DNA of 64,000 nt from Struthio camelus (taxonomy: Eukaryota > Chordata > Aves > Struthioniformes > Struthionidae): positions 21,208,501 through 21,272,500 of the forward strand of contig NC_090954.1 of NCBI RefSeq assembly GCF_040807025.1, in the 5' to 3' direction. Of the stretch, positions 22,379 to 33,478 are shown one piece after another. Made by a program: the position numbers and the translations under genes. Each line of letters starts with the position of its first letter. Positions within the stretch are counted from its first letter, which is position 1. The notes beneath the pieces were generated by a model. It saw nothing but the letters and a program-made list of their open reading frames with translations, had not been told where the DNA came from and did not search any database.

Positions 22379-25300
22379 TCAGACCTTCGTACATACAGAG
22401 AGGTTGTCTGTGTTGTCTTGCGTGTTTTCGGTTGAATCACAATTTCTCTTTGTTTTTGAGTTAAATCCTCTGAAGATTGGGCAAATTGGCACGTACTTCA
22501 GCCACCGGATTCTTCTCACAACGTTCATCCCAAAAGGAAAATCGTAGCTTTTCAAGCTTGCCGTTGTCGCGCTGTCTGAGCGCGCTCCGGCCTTCCACTG
22601 AATCAGGCCCCGCTCTTCTTGCGTCCCTGTGAGAGGAGATAAAGCTTTGGCTGGCGCAGGGCCGCACGGCACCGCTGCCAGTGCGGGTGCAGGACAGCAA
22701 CATCAGTTCTTGTAAAGTAATAAACTGCTGGCTGCTCCTCAAGTCCCTTACAAAGGCACGACTGTGGAGACAGGACTCTCCCCTTCCAGTACTGAATGCT
22801 GATGTGTTTGCAAGGCCGCATTTGGCGTGCAGCCTCAGCAACTAGTGTTTATAAATGCTTCGTCTTCCTTAAAAGATTAAAAAAACCTCTCATGGCATTG
22901 ACCTGACCGACCTGTGGTAGTGACCTGCTAATGCTTAGCCATCTGCTGTGATTGCTGAGGTCTCTGCTTACTACAAACCCCAGTGCTGTTTCACTTTGTG
23001 ACCTCTGGTTGTCCCAGTGCAAGGGCTTAGAGCAGGGAGCACGAATTAGCAAAACAGCCAGTTGTTGGAGATGCTCGCTGGAAACCTACCCCCTACTTAC
23101 ACCTGCTGAAGCCTATGTGTTAGGGGCTCTCTGTGGTAGGGCTTTGCTGACTATGAGGGTACTTGCTGCGCGTGCCACCCCTGCAGCCCTGCAATGGTCT
23201 CTTGCAGCATTTAAAAAAAAATGTAAAAAAGGCAAAAAAGCTGGCTCCAAGTACACTAGAAGGGGAGGGAGCTGGATGCCAGCTGGTCTGGCAACAGCTT
23301 AGTGCGCTATAAAACCCAACTGTTTTGTCCCTGTGGCTCAGGGGGGGCGGGCGAGTTACCCGGAACAGTGTTGTCCAATATGAAGGCGATGGTCCCCCCA
23401 ACAAACATCTCCGTTGTTAATAGCACCGTCAAGATTTGGTCCAGTTCAGGGACACCTATGAGAGTTCAGATAAGCCACTTACTGCAGAGCAGAGGAGGAG
23501 GAGGAGAAGGTGGCGGCACTGTGTGAAAAGGAGAAATGAGAAACAGGGCTTTGCAGAGAGGGCTCGCTCTTCCTCGGTGCTTGACCTCAGTGGTGCTGTT
23601 AGGGTCCTCACCAAGGCGTGTTCGTGTTTAGTCTCAGATCAATCAAATGATTATTGAAGGTGTCATTACCTCCTTGCAGGATCTTCCTTACCGTGTGTAT
23701 CAGGTGAGTTTTCAGGCTCAATAACTCACTGTGAACCTCACATTGTAGCGGCTGTCCCAATTTAACTGGCATTCTGCTTTATAAATGTTCTTAAAAGTGT
23801 AGTTTACTGGGCATGGCCTTTGCTCAACAGTGCTGTTAAAGGCAGGCATCAAAGGGGGGGGAAACCAACAGCTGCTAACAAAAACCATCTGAGGAGGGTT
23901 TACACCTAATACCGGCCATGGCAAGAGCCTTAAATCCCCATGGTGTTCACATGGAAGCAGTGTGTTATTCCTAAAGTAATTCTATCATAATTAAAATTTG
24001 CCTTATTAATCATTGCTTACCCAAGGTGCTCTCATAGCGCCTGAGAGATCTGCATTCCTCTCTCGCTAAACATTATCGAACCAAGAATTTGGTAGAGGAG
24101 GAGATTCCTGCAGTGGCAACTGAAAATGTAAAATACATCCTGAGGCTCCTGAGCAAAGGGGGTGTACCTGTGTTAATGGCGTTGGGGTGAGAATCCAAGT
24201 AGTTTGGCAGTGTCAGCCCAAAAAACATTGCAAATCCCAGAACGAAAAGGTTGCGGGAGGAGTTCATGTCAACAAACTGCAGGTTGGAAAGGCCAACAGC
24301 TGTGATCATGCCTGCAAGCAGAGAAAATTCAGCCTCATCGCAGCTGTGCAAGGGAGGGCAGAGCATGCATCCTAGAGAAGGCTGACGCGGCTGTCTACTG
24401 ATCTCTTGAGACCGGAGCCAGCCTCTGCCTCTGAGGTTGTGCTGATTGAAACAAGGCTGCAGCTGGGCAGTTGTCGCAGAAATAGCGTGTAGTCGTGGCC
24501 TGCTCCCCTCCACGGCTGTGTGTTACCAGCTCTCCGCTGGAGCTGAACGTGCCGTGGTGGTTCTGGCAGCCAGACGGTGCGAGCGCTGCTTGTCTGCTCC
24601 GGTACAAAGTCTGCAAAGTTCGTTCCAAGCCCTGCGGGTGCCCGGAGCCCAGTCCAGGGTGCCGTCCCCTCTGGCTGCGGGTATTGCCTCGAGCCACACG
24701 TGCAGTGTGGCAGCACAGCAACAAAAACCAGCTTCTGCTAACGAGAATGTCTCTGAAGTCAGGAGATAAACTTGAGTGGAGAGGTATGTATGGACCTACC
24801 TGCCCTCGCCTGTCCCGAGGAGGAAGAGCAGTTCTGCAGAGCAGTTCCAGTGACTGATTAGGGAAGGCAATAGCTAAACCTAAGACCCTCCCTGGCAATT
24901 TGAATGGGTGTCAGACGGACAAATCTCAAGTGCAGCTTTGCAACTCCTTGGGCTTTTTGTACAGGGCTGCTCTGTTGCTTACCAGCGTGGCCCAGCAGTG
25001 CCTGTATCCCAGGGGAAGTGACCCGTCAGAGCACTGGGATTTGATGGCGGTTTGGGTTTGACGTGCAAACAGGTACTTGTGGAGGGGTTACCGAATAACG
25101 TGCAGAACATCCCTCCGAGGATGGGGTCCGGGAGCGAGGCAAACAGAGCGGTGAACTTGCCAACGGTTCCCAAAACAAGCATGATCCCAGCTCCGTACTG
25201 TATCACTCTTCTGCTTCCCACCTGCACAGAAAAATCTGCAGTGAACTGAGGCGAGCTGGCTGCTGGCGTCCACACTTCATCGCTGGCAGCTGGCTCCTGC

Positions 25301-28300
25301 AGAGCACTGCTGATCCCTGGATTTCAAAGCACTCTGTGAAGAAAGAAGGTCTTGTAGAAAGACTTCGGCCGGGGTCGGGACACTCGGTGTTCATTGTCTG
25401 CTTAGCGTGTGAGTGAGGGTGCAGAGGGCTGTCCTTTTGTTGCTTCTACTCTGATGTCCTTCAAACGAGAAAAGTCTGGTGCTTGGAGAGCAGGCAGCTC
25501 CTCTCTGTGCTGGCCGAGCGCCCATACAGCTCTGGATGAGAAAGGCCTAAACTCTCCCGACAATGTAAAGAGCAGCAGCAGCAGCAGCAACAGGCCAGCC
25601 CCAGGGAGAACCATGTCTCGGCCCAGGCGCCGAGCGGGAAGCAGTCTCCCCACCCCGGAGAGTTAGCTCTGAGCAAGCGTCCTGGGGCCAGGGGGGACGC
25701 AGCAGCCGCCCGGGCCCAGCAGTACCTTCGTGATGGCCAGGACGCCGATGTTGGGGCTGGAGGAGGTGGAGCCGTTGCCTGTGCCCAGCAGCCCGGCTAT
25801 GATGCAGGAGATCCCTTCTGTGAAAATGCCCCTGGAAAACAGATCAGACGGGCACGTCCAGGCCACTGTTTTTCCACGGCACGAGCGATGACAACGGACG
25901 CGTTTTAGGGCTGGTAGGTGGGTGGTCAAGGATGCCGTGGCTGCCTGGCCGAGCAGCTCGTGGGCTGCTGCGCTCACTGTGAGCGCCTCCAGCCAGGCTT
26001 GCTCAGGCAGCAGCCAGGCCCTGGCCGTCCGGAGAGGAGACCCAGGCGTCCTGCTCCCGGAGCGGTGCCCTGCGGGCGAGCAAAGCGCCGTTGCCCCGTC
26101 CCTGCGGGGAGCGCAGGCTGGCGGGGGCGCTTGCCCGTACCTGTTAATGGCGTGCACAGGAGGGGCCGGCGCTCCCGCCAGCCGTGCGCAGGAGTAGTAA
26201 TCCCCGATGGACTCGACGATGCCCGCCAGGGTGGCACTGAACATGCCCAGCACGGCCGCGGCGGTCACCGTGGGCAGGCCCCACTGACCTGGCGGGGGAG
26301 CAGAGCGGGCCGTGAGCTGGGGGGCACCTGCGGGACCCTGCTCCGCTGCCCCGCGGCCTGGCTGCGCTCAGCGTCGCCGCTGGGGAACCCCGTGCCCCAA
26401 AGCACCCATGGGTGCCCCCGAGCCCAGGCCGTGTGCACCCCTGCGTGTGGCTGGGCGCAGGGCTCGTTCCCGCGGCCGGGCAGGGGACAGGGTGGCGGGG
26501 AGAGAGCGGGGCGCCCGCGGGTGGCACTCACACGGGTAGGGGACGCGGAACCAGGGCGCGACGGACAGGATCTCCCCCCGCGCGTCCGTCCGCGCCTTGT
26601 AGCCGTACACCTCGGGCTGCCTGGGGAAGACGTCGGCGCGCGTCAGCAGGTAGCAGAGCAGCCACACCACCATGATGGCCAGGATGATCTGCGGGGAGAG
26701 GCCGGGGCTGAGCTGCTGCCGTTGCCCCCGCGCCGGCCGGCAACTCCCCCCCGGCTCCGCAGTCGGCAGCCTCCGCATCCAGCCCGGTGGATCCATCCGG
26801 CCCCGGGATGCAGCCGGCATCGCCTGGCGCGAGGCCGCTGCGTGCCGGGGCGCCTCGGGCACGGCCGAGCCATCGAGCCCCTCAGGTGCCGGCCGGGGCA
26901 GCCGGACCAGGCGTCGTTCCTTACCGGAAACATCTTGAAGATCTGTACGCGGAACAGGACGAAGCCTCTGCCCCAGCGGTACCCGGGCAGGCGGAGGGTG
27001 ACGTTTCGCAGGTACTGGGCAAACAACACGATCAGAAAGATGGACCTGGGAAGAGAAGACGTCCCTGAGGGCTGCTCAGCCGCCACCTCCGCGCGGAGCG
27101 GGGCGAGGGCGCCAGGGGGGAGCCTCAGCGGGAGGACTGGGATGGCGCCTAAATTTGGAGCCAAACTCAGGGAAGAGTTTCGGCAGGAAAAGCTGGTTCA
27201 AAGCAAGGGGAGTCGGTGCCTTTCTCGTGGGCTGTTTCTTTAAACGCGTGGCATTTGCCGATCTCTGCCTGCAACACGTTTTTATCGTGAGCTGCAGCGC
27301 TCGCAGAAGAAAAAAGGGTTAAAAAACCGTCAGGAAAGCAAAACTAGTTTGGAGCGGCAGGAAATGAAGTTGTTTGCACCGGTTGCTCCAGCAGCGCGCA
27401 CGGACGCGCTCGCCCGCGCACGTGCAGAGCCCAGGAAAACTGGCGCTTCTCCCGACGCGGCGGGGGAGCGGGGAGCTGCGGCGTTGGCGGGGGCGTCGCG
27501 GGCCGTTGGGCTCCTGCCGATTATTCAGCGAGCTGCTTTTTGGCAGGGAGACGGTGGTTTCGGCCGGCTGGGGGGATCGGGGTGGGAGAGGGGCTGGCGC
27601 GCGCCGGGGGCTGCACTCGCAGCCGCCCCGGTGGGCAACCCAGCCTCGCTCTGCCGCTGCCCCACTGCCCCCGGCCAGCCGGGATTTCGCGCCTCGTCCC
27701 CCTTTCCCCGCCCGCGGCGGCGCCCCGCCGGCCCCCGGCGCCCTCCGGGGAGAGCGGGCCGGGCGCCGCACGTGCCGCCCACCGCGTACAGCGCCGCGAT
27801 GCCCCAGTGCGATCCTGCCCGCTCGCCGGCCGCCTGGAAGACCGAGAGCCCGATGAGCGACACCGTGGGGGTGACGGTCAGCGGCCCGATGTAGTTGAGC
27901 AGCGCCCCGGGCAGCCCCAGCAGCCCGATGGCCACCTCCACCAGGCTGGACACGATGATGGCCCCTTGGATCTGGCGGGCGGAGGGAGAGCGGCGAGGCG
28001 GTGAGGCGGCCGGGGCGCCCCGACGGCACCCGCAGCCCGCGACGCCGGCCGCGGGGGCGGCCCGGGCCCGCCGGCACCTCGGCCCTACCTCTCTCATCCG
28101 CGGCTGCCAGATGTGGGAGGTGTTCAGCGGCAAAGCCCAGTTGCCGTAGATCTGCTCTGGGGACCGAGGCGGGGACGTAAGCGCCCGGCCCGCCGGCTGC
28201 ACCCCGAGACGGGGCCGCCGCCGAGGTCCCCCGGCGCCCGCCACCCCGCGGCCCCGGCCCTCCCCGCGGGCTCGGCTTACCCTCCGGCGGACACTTCCAC

Positions 28301-29645
28301 TTCTCCAGGGCCAGGATGGACTTGGCGGGGACGAGGAAGGCCAGCGCGCTGGCCTGGAACAGGGGCAGCCTGGGGAGGCGAGAGGGGAAGCCGTGCGCCG
28401 GCCCCGCGGCCCCCGGGGCGCCGTGTCGGGTCCCCCCCACCGCCGCCTCCCGACCCGGCCCTACCTGATGCCCACGGTGGTCTGCACGAGCGTGGTGATG
28501 CCGACGCAGGTGAAGATGGTGCCGATGAGCTGGCTGACGGTGAACTGGTCCTTGCCCACGCACAGGCTCTCGGCCAGGAGGAAGGGCACCGCGATGGTGC
28601 CGCTGAAGCAGGTCAGGTAGTGCTGGGGACGGCGGGGCGGCTGAGGGGGGGGGGCCGGGGTTCGGCTGCTTTTGGGGGCCGCCCGCCGCAGCCTCCCGCC
28701 CGGCGCCTTACCTGGAAGCCGAGCAAAACGCAGAGGTACCAGGGCGGCACGTCCTCGATCTTGTAGATCATGTCGAACGCCGTCCTTCCCGGCCCGGGGC
28801 GGGTCGCGTCCGCGGCGGGGCCCTGGGCGCGCGGGCGAAGGGCTCAGCCCCGGGGCGGCCGGCCCGGCCGCTGCCCCCCCGGCCCCCCGCGGCGGGGAGC
28901 GCCGCCTCGCCGCCGTACTCACCCTGCCCGCCGCAGGCGGCTCCTTCCCGCGGGGACGCTGCGGGCCGGCGGGGGCGCGGGCGGCAGCCGTGTCGCCGTT
29001 CTGGCGCCCGGGGGAGAGGTGGCAGCTTGAGCCCGTGTTGTGCCGGGCACGCTATGGGAACGGGGCCGGGCTCCGCCGGCTCCGGTGACACGAGGGCCAC
29101 CGGCCCGGCCCCCTGGCTGCCCCGCCACATCCCGGCCCGCCCGCTGGCGGGCACCAGGGCCGCGGCCGGGCGCAGAGCCAGACCGCCCGGACCGTCAGCC
29201 CCGGCCGGCGCTGGCTGCGCGGCCCCGTCGCGGGGAAGGCCGCGCGCATCCCTCCGGCCGGAAAGGCGGCTCGCCCCCTAAACCCGCCGGCCCGGAGCCC
29301 CCGTGCGTGGCGCCCGGGACGCTCTCGCGCAGCCGCGCGGCGGCCCTCGGCGACGCGGCCCGGCCGCCCCGACGGTGGCGGCCTCCCGCTCCCAGCCTTG
29401 CCGCGGGCCGGCCCCTTCGTGCCAGCGGCGCCCCGCTCGCCGTGCGGTTCCACAGTGCCTTTATTTGGGGGCCGATATCCCACTTTCTGCCGGGGCTGCC
29501 AGCCTCCCTTCCCGCCGCCCGGCGGTGCCCTCCCGCCCCGTCCCGGGCGTCCTGGCCGTGGGGAGGCGGATGCGGGTCAGGGGGCCGGGGCCGGGCGCTC
29601 CCGGTTCACCTGAGGCTGCGGCAGGTCTCCCGAGCTGGTCCCCAT
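22379..29645 (-). CDS. SLC23A1: Sodium-dependent ascorbate transporter 1 (SVCT1), complete
   Basis: Plasma-membrane Na+/L-ascorbate cotransporter of epithelia (kidney, gut, liver), nucleobase-ascorbate transporter family. Fifteen coding exons, listed 5' to 3': 29610-29645, 28923-29000, 28712-28822, 28465-28622, 28281-28369, 28089-28156, 27790-27971, 26925-27045, 26532-26688, 26141-26288, 25726-25831, 25092-25221, 24168-24311, 23360-23455, 22379-22626. They sum to 1872 nt, 623 residues; all junctions are GT-AG and in phase. Visible family marks: the QH motif ([12 protein letters not shown]), an NTS glycosylation site in the loop after the third segment, [18 protein letters not shown], and the signature [10 protein letters not shown], which has the Pro typical of ascorbate carriers. 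The last exon encodes the cytosolic tail ending SVCTKV. The N-terminal exon at 28923-29000 is Ala/Pro/Arg-rich and poorly conserved. The start ATG has A at -3 and G at +4. Confidence 0.97.
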
Positions 29646-29691
29646 GCTGCGGCGGAGCGGCCCGGGCCGGGGGATGTCGCCGAGTGGCGGG

Positions 29692-29767
29692 TTTTATGGC
29701 CGCGTGGAGGACTTTAGTCAACACCTCGGACATCGTTCGGGGAGTCAATCTGTAACGCGGCCATTGG
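29692..29767 (-). promoter_or_regulatory. SLC23A1: SLC23A1 proximal promoter (TATA-like, HNF1-like, CCAAT)
   Basis: Upstream of the start codon on the minus strand there is a TATA-like ccATAAAAcc (29692-29697), an imperfect HNF1 palindrome (plus strand gtcaatctgtaac, 29744-29756; 9 of 12 fixed positions of GTTAATNATTAAC) and a CCAAT box (29763-29767). A further HNF1 half-site (attaac) is at 29816-29821. HNF1 is reported to be essential for the human SVCT1 promoter. The spacing suits a start site near 29665 and a very short 5' UTR. Function here is inferred. Confidence 0.5.
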
Positions 29768-29829
29768 CTGCCGGTTGTGAAACAGGGAGCGCTCGGCCTC
29801 TCGGAGAGATCATCTATTAACCGCTTTAA

Positions 29830-30888
29830 TTAGGGCTGGCAGCAGCCGGAGGGCTGGGGCTCTCCCCGCACCTCGCGGCACGGTCGGTCGGTCGTAAAAC
29901 ATTAGAGCGGCCGCCTGGCAGAGTAATTAATTGATGAGCCGGGGGCGTGGGTCGGCGGTGGCACGCCACCACCCGCGGCCGCCGCCGCCGGGAGGGCCGG
30001 GCGCCAGGGAGGCGGAGGGCCTGCGGCCCCTCGCCGGGCGCCGTGGCCCACCCGCCGGTGCCGGGCCAGGCCGGAGGGGGACGGGGCACGGGGACAGCAC
30101 GGGCGGTCAGCCCGGCCTCCCCGGCCCAGCTGCGGCGGTTGCGGGCGCCGCTGGGAAGGCGCCCACCGCCCGGGGTGGGGGACGACCTCCGCGCGCCCGG
30201 CCCCGCTCGCGCCTGTCCTCCCTCAGCAGCTACGAAGGCGGCTCCAAAGGTCGCTGGGGCATTAAGCATTAACCGCGCGGGCAGAGGCGCCGGCGGCACG
30301 CTCGCTGGGGGGTGAGCCGCCCCGGGGCCTGGCGCCCGGCCCGGGCAGCGGCGCGGCGCTGCGCAGGGCCGAAGGGCGGCCCGGCGAGCTGCCCCCGCAT
30401 CCGGGATGCTGCAGGGAGAGGGGGCGGCCCCGACGGCGGGCTGCGCGTCCCCGGCGCCGGCGGGACAGCCGGTGGTGCCGGCACCGCCACGCCGAGCGGG
30501 GCACGTGGCTCAGGCCTGGCGGGGTGGGGGGCGGGGGGGGGGGGCCAAGGTCGCAGCTTTCCACGTGCCGCCCGGGAGAAATCCCCGCCAGCGCGGCTGC
30601 GGGGCGGGTGACGCCGCTGAGACGCCCTTGGGGCTGGGGCAGGGACCCGGGGACGCGGCGGGACGGGGAAGCGCCCAGGCTGCCTGCGCAGCGAGGGGGT
30701 GCGGGCTGGTGCGGGGGGCACCACGGTTTGCCAGCTGGCCCGTAGCCCCCCAGGGCTCCCCTGGAGCCGCGCTGAGCCCTGGCGCTCCCGAAAGAGTCAG
30801 GCGTGGGCCGAAGGAGCAGGGACACCGTTGTTTGCCATGCCCGCGCGGCGGCGGGCTGGGAGCCCCCTCGCCGGGGGCCGGCGCGGGG
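29830..30888. other. GC-rich spacer between SLC23A1 and MZB1
   Basis: About 1 kb between the SLC23A1 promoter and the MZB1 stop codon, extremely GC-rich. It should contain the MZB1 3' UTR; no AATAAA was found on the minus strand, only an ATTAAA at about 29825-29830 beside the SLC23A1 promoter. A G-rich run with quadruplex potential lies at 30521-30544. Overlapping open frames on both strands look spurious. Confidence 0.5.
30521..30544 (+). other. G-rich run with quadruplex potential
   Basis: Near-continuous G (ggggtggggggcgggg and on, interrupted only by one T and one C). On the MZB1-coding strand this is C-rich, located 345 bp past the stop codon. It could form a G-quadruplex or be a sequencing/assembly trouble spot. 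Confidence 0.6.
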
Positions 30889-32569
30889 CTACAGCTCGTT
30901 CTGCAGCGACTTGGCGGGGCGGCCCTTGGCGCCGGGCAGCCCGGCGCAGGCACCCTTGGCGCCGCGGCAGAGGAGCTCCTCCAGGGTGGCGGGCCCGCTC
31001 CGGTGCGCCCGGTAGAGCCGCTCCTCGCCCAGGTCGCCCACGTAGCTGTGGCACATCTTGTGCAACCTGCAGGAAGGGGAGGAGGGGGGTGAGGCGAGCT
31101 CGGGAGCGCCGCGCCGCGGCGGCGCTCGCCCGGCAGCCGCGGGGCCACGCGGGCCGGCCGCAGCGGCGGGCGCCCGTGGCGGAGCCGCCTGCGGGCCAGC
31201 GTCCGGCCAGCCCGGCCCGGAGCGGTGCGTGCGCCGCCCCGCGCCGTCGCCCCCCGCCCCGTCTTACCTGCCCGGCCACGGTCCGCCCGTCACCATCACG
31301 CTCAGGGGCTCCTGGCTCAGCAGCCCCGGCCCCGCAAGGCGCTTCGCCCCGTTCACCTCCAACACGCCGTAGCTGGGGAGAGGACGCGCGGTTGGCGTCC
31401 GGCCACCCCAGGGACGCCCGCGTCCCCGCCGGAGCCGCAGCCCAAACCGGCCTCGCGCCCGGTGCCCATCCCCGCGGCTCTGCCCTGTCCCCCCTCCCCG
31501 CTGCTCCGCTCCGCCGGCCGCCCCGGGGCCTCGCTCTCCTCCCGGCCCTGCCGGCACCGAGGCGGGGCCCAGGAGTCCGGCAGCGGGAGGCAGCTGCCGG
31601 CGCGGCGGGCGAGCGGCCGCGCTTCGCCCACTCACTTGTCCCAGCTCTGCGAGCAGCTCTTCTCCAGCGCCTCCAGGTACTCGGACTCGCGCAGCTCGGC
31701 GCCCGCCTTCCTGCTGGGCGACCGCTTGGACTCGGCCTTGCCCAGGTGCTCCCGGATCTTGGACGCCAACGAGAGAGGAAACGGGTCAACGCAGGCCGCG
31801 GGGGGCCCCCTCCGGGCGCTGCCGGCTCCCGTTCCCCCACCGCCTCGCTGGGCCGGCCGTGCCCCGGCAGCGGGGCCGGGCGCCGAAGGGGGCACGCGCC
31901 TCCCCCCGGCTTTTTCCCTGGACCGGCTGCCGGACCCGAATACCCGGCTCTGCCCCCATGCCGGCGGCAGCGGGTCCTGCCCCGACCATCGCTGCGCCGG
32001 TCCCAGCGGCGCGTGCCACGGGCGGCCCGCCGCCTGCCGGGGCGCCGGCGAGAGGAACCAGAGGAGCCGTCGGCCGCAGCACGGCTCGCTGGAGGCCACC
32101 GGTGGCCGGGGCTTTTCGGGTGGCTGTGCACCCATGGGTGCCGGCCCCTGCTGCTTTGCATGGCTCCGTTTTTACCCTCCAGCGGGAGGCAGCCGGGCGC
32201 CTCCTCCCCGCTGTGCCCCGTCCGCCCGCGCCGTGGCCCCGAGCCGGGCGGGATGCAGCAGCGGGGGTGGCCAGCCGGCCCCACGGGGCTGCCCATGGCG
32301 GTCCTCTGGCGGGACCCGGCTGGGGGGCGCGTGGGGGTGGCCCTTGGCCCGCCGCGGCGCCCGGAGCCCACCTGAAAGGCGATGGCGCGGCAGGCGTCGC
32401 AGCGCAGGTGCTCGGGCATGTGGGCCGAGTGGGTCTCCTCGGCGCTGAGCCGCGGCGAGGATGCCGAGAGGGCCGGCTCCGCGGGCGCCGGCGGGCCGCC
32501 GCACCTGTCCTCGGCCTTCCTCCCCGCGAGGAAGCTCAGGGCCACGTAGGCTGCCAGCAGCGGCCTCAT
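30889..32569 (-). CDS. MZB1: Marginal zone B- and B1-cell-specific protein (pERp1), complete
   Basis: MZB1 is an ER-lumen co-chaperone of B and plasma cells that works with GRP94 and BiP, helps assemble and secrete IgM, and affects integrin folding and calcium handling. Four exons: 32372-32569, 31636-31757, 31268-31372 and 30889-31066 (603 nt, 200 residues; the human protein has 189). Phases match and borders are GT-AG. The start MRPLLAAYVALSFLAGRKAE is a signal peptide. HSAHMPEHLRCDACRAIAFQ carries the conserved CxxC. The remaining cysteines (KSCSQSW, KMCHSY, LLCRGAKGACAG) correspond to those of the mammalian protein, so the disulfide set is kept. Exon 3 contains SVMVTGGPWPGR. The C-terminus is QNEL in place of the human REEL, an apparent ER-retention variant. 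It lies head-to-tail with SLC23A1. Confidence 0.94.
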
Positions 32570-33470
32570 CCTGCCTCGCCGAGGAGCCCGGCGCGGCTGC
32601 GAGCGGCTCCGAAAGCGCCGGCGGCGGGAAGGCGCGCCGCCCCTATAAAGCCCCGCGGGGCCGGCGGGCAGGCGGCGATGCGCGGCGGCGGCACCTGCAT
32701 CCGGCCGCCTCGGCCCGCGCTCCTCCCCTGCCGGCCCCGGCGGGTCCCGGGGCACCGCGCCGGGGGCGTTCGTCCCGTCCCGCCCCGCCGGCCGGGCGAG
32801 GGCCGGCCGAGGGTCCAGCGCCGCGCCGCTGCCCAAACCGGGGGCCGCAGCTCTGCATTTGGACACGTTATTCCCCTGCCAACTGCTCTCCCGCTCCGGA
32901 AGGGTTTTTTTTCGGTTTAATTCAATCCTGCGACGCCTACCGGTGTCCTTGTGGCCGGCCAAATCCTTCCTCCGCCATCGCTTCCAGCCTGCAGGGGCTC
33001 GGGGGCTGCCTCCCCGCCGCTGGCAGCCCGCCGCCTCCCTCTCGGCGCGGGACAGACGGCGGCGCGGGGCTGGGCGCCGCGCGAGCCCCCTGCCTCGGTT
33101 TCCCTGGCAGCGCGTGAGCTAACGGCGCGGGGGCGTCAGGGCTGCAGGGCTCTGCAGAGAGGCCTGATCCTGCGTGGCTCGGGCTCCCCAGGGGCTCCCC
33201 AGAGGCAGGAGGAAGGCAGAGGGGTGCCAGGGGAGCCAGCTGCGGTTTGGGTTGGCGCCTGCGGTCTCCTGCAGCGGCCGTTTCCTGCCGCCGGCGGGTC
33301 CCTCATGCCAAGGGGCCGTGGCCGAAGGCTGGAGCAGGCCGCCCCGGGGCCGCGCGCTCCTGCCCCTCGGCAGCCCCCCGAAGGGAACGAGGGCCCGGGG
33401 CCCCCCTGCTGCCGCCTTTACAGGCAACCCAGACGCCCGACGAATAACATCTTTCAAAGGTGTCTCATGG
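32570..33470. other. MZB1 upstream region
   Basis: CpG-rich sequence between the MZB1 start codon and the likely PROB1 cleavage site. It should hold the MZB1 promoter; apart from the TATA-like box, I could not identify lymphoid motifs with confidence. No gene was recognised. Confidence 0.4.
32644..32649 (+). promoter_or_regulatory. MZB1: TATA-like box upstream of MZB1
   Basis: A TATAAA on the plus strand lies 75 bp upstream of the MZB1 start codon; read in the direction of MZB1 it is CTTTATAG, so it is inverted. It sits in otherwise GC-rich sequence and may mark the MZB1 promoter or divergent initiation. Weak evidence. Confidence 0.3.
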
Positions 33471-33472
33471 CT

Positions 33473-33478
33473 TTTATT
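33473..33478 (-). terminator. PROB1: Likely PROB1 polyadenylation signal
   Basis: On the minus strand this reads agcAATAAAagcc, about 1.5 kb past the PROB1 stop codon, and it is the first canonical signal met. It gives PROB1 a 3' UTR of about 1.5 kb (33.46-34.98 kb). Confidence 0.5.

Noticed and set aside
25918-27243. 441-codon open frame on the plus strand
   Set aside because: Antisense to SLC23A1 exons 8-10, with composition typical of GC-driven spurious frames.
27319-28563. 414-codon open frame on the minus strand
   Set aside because: It reads through several SLC23A1 introns and changes frame relative to the real exons; only short pieces match the transporter.
30699-32375. 558-codon open frame on the plus strand
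   Set aside because: Antisense to MZB1, Arg/Pro/Ala/Gly-rich, with no domain and no known homologue; a shadow of GC-rich DNA.
30797-32962. 721-codon open frame on the minus strand across MZB1
   Set aside because: It runs through MZB1 introns without splicing. It is in frame with MZB1 exon 1 only at its start and in the wrong frame for exon 4. High GC makes stop codons rare here; the spliced MZB1 model explains the locus.
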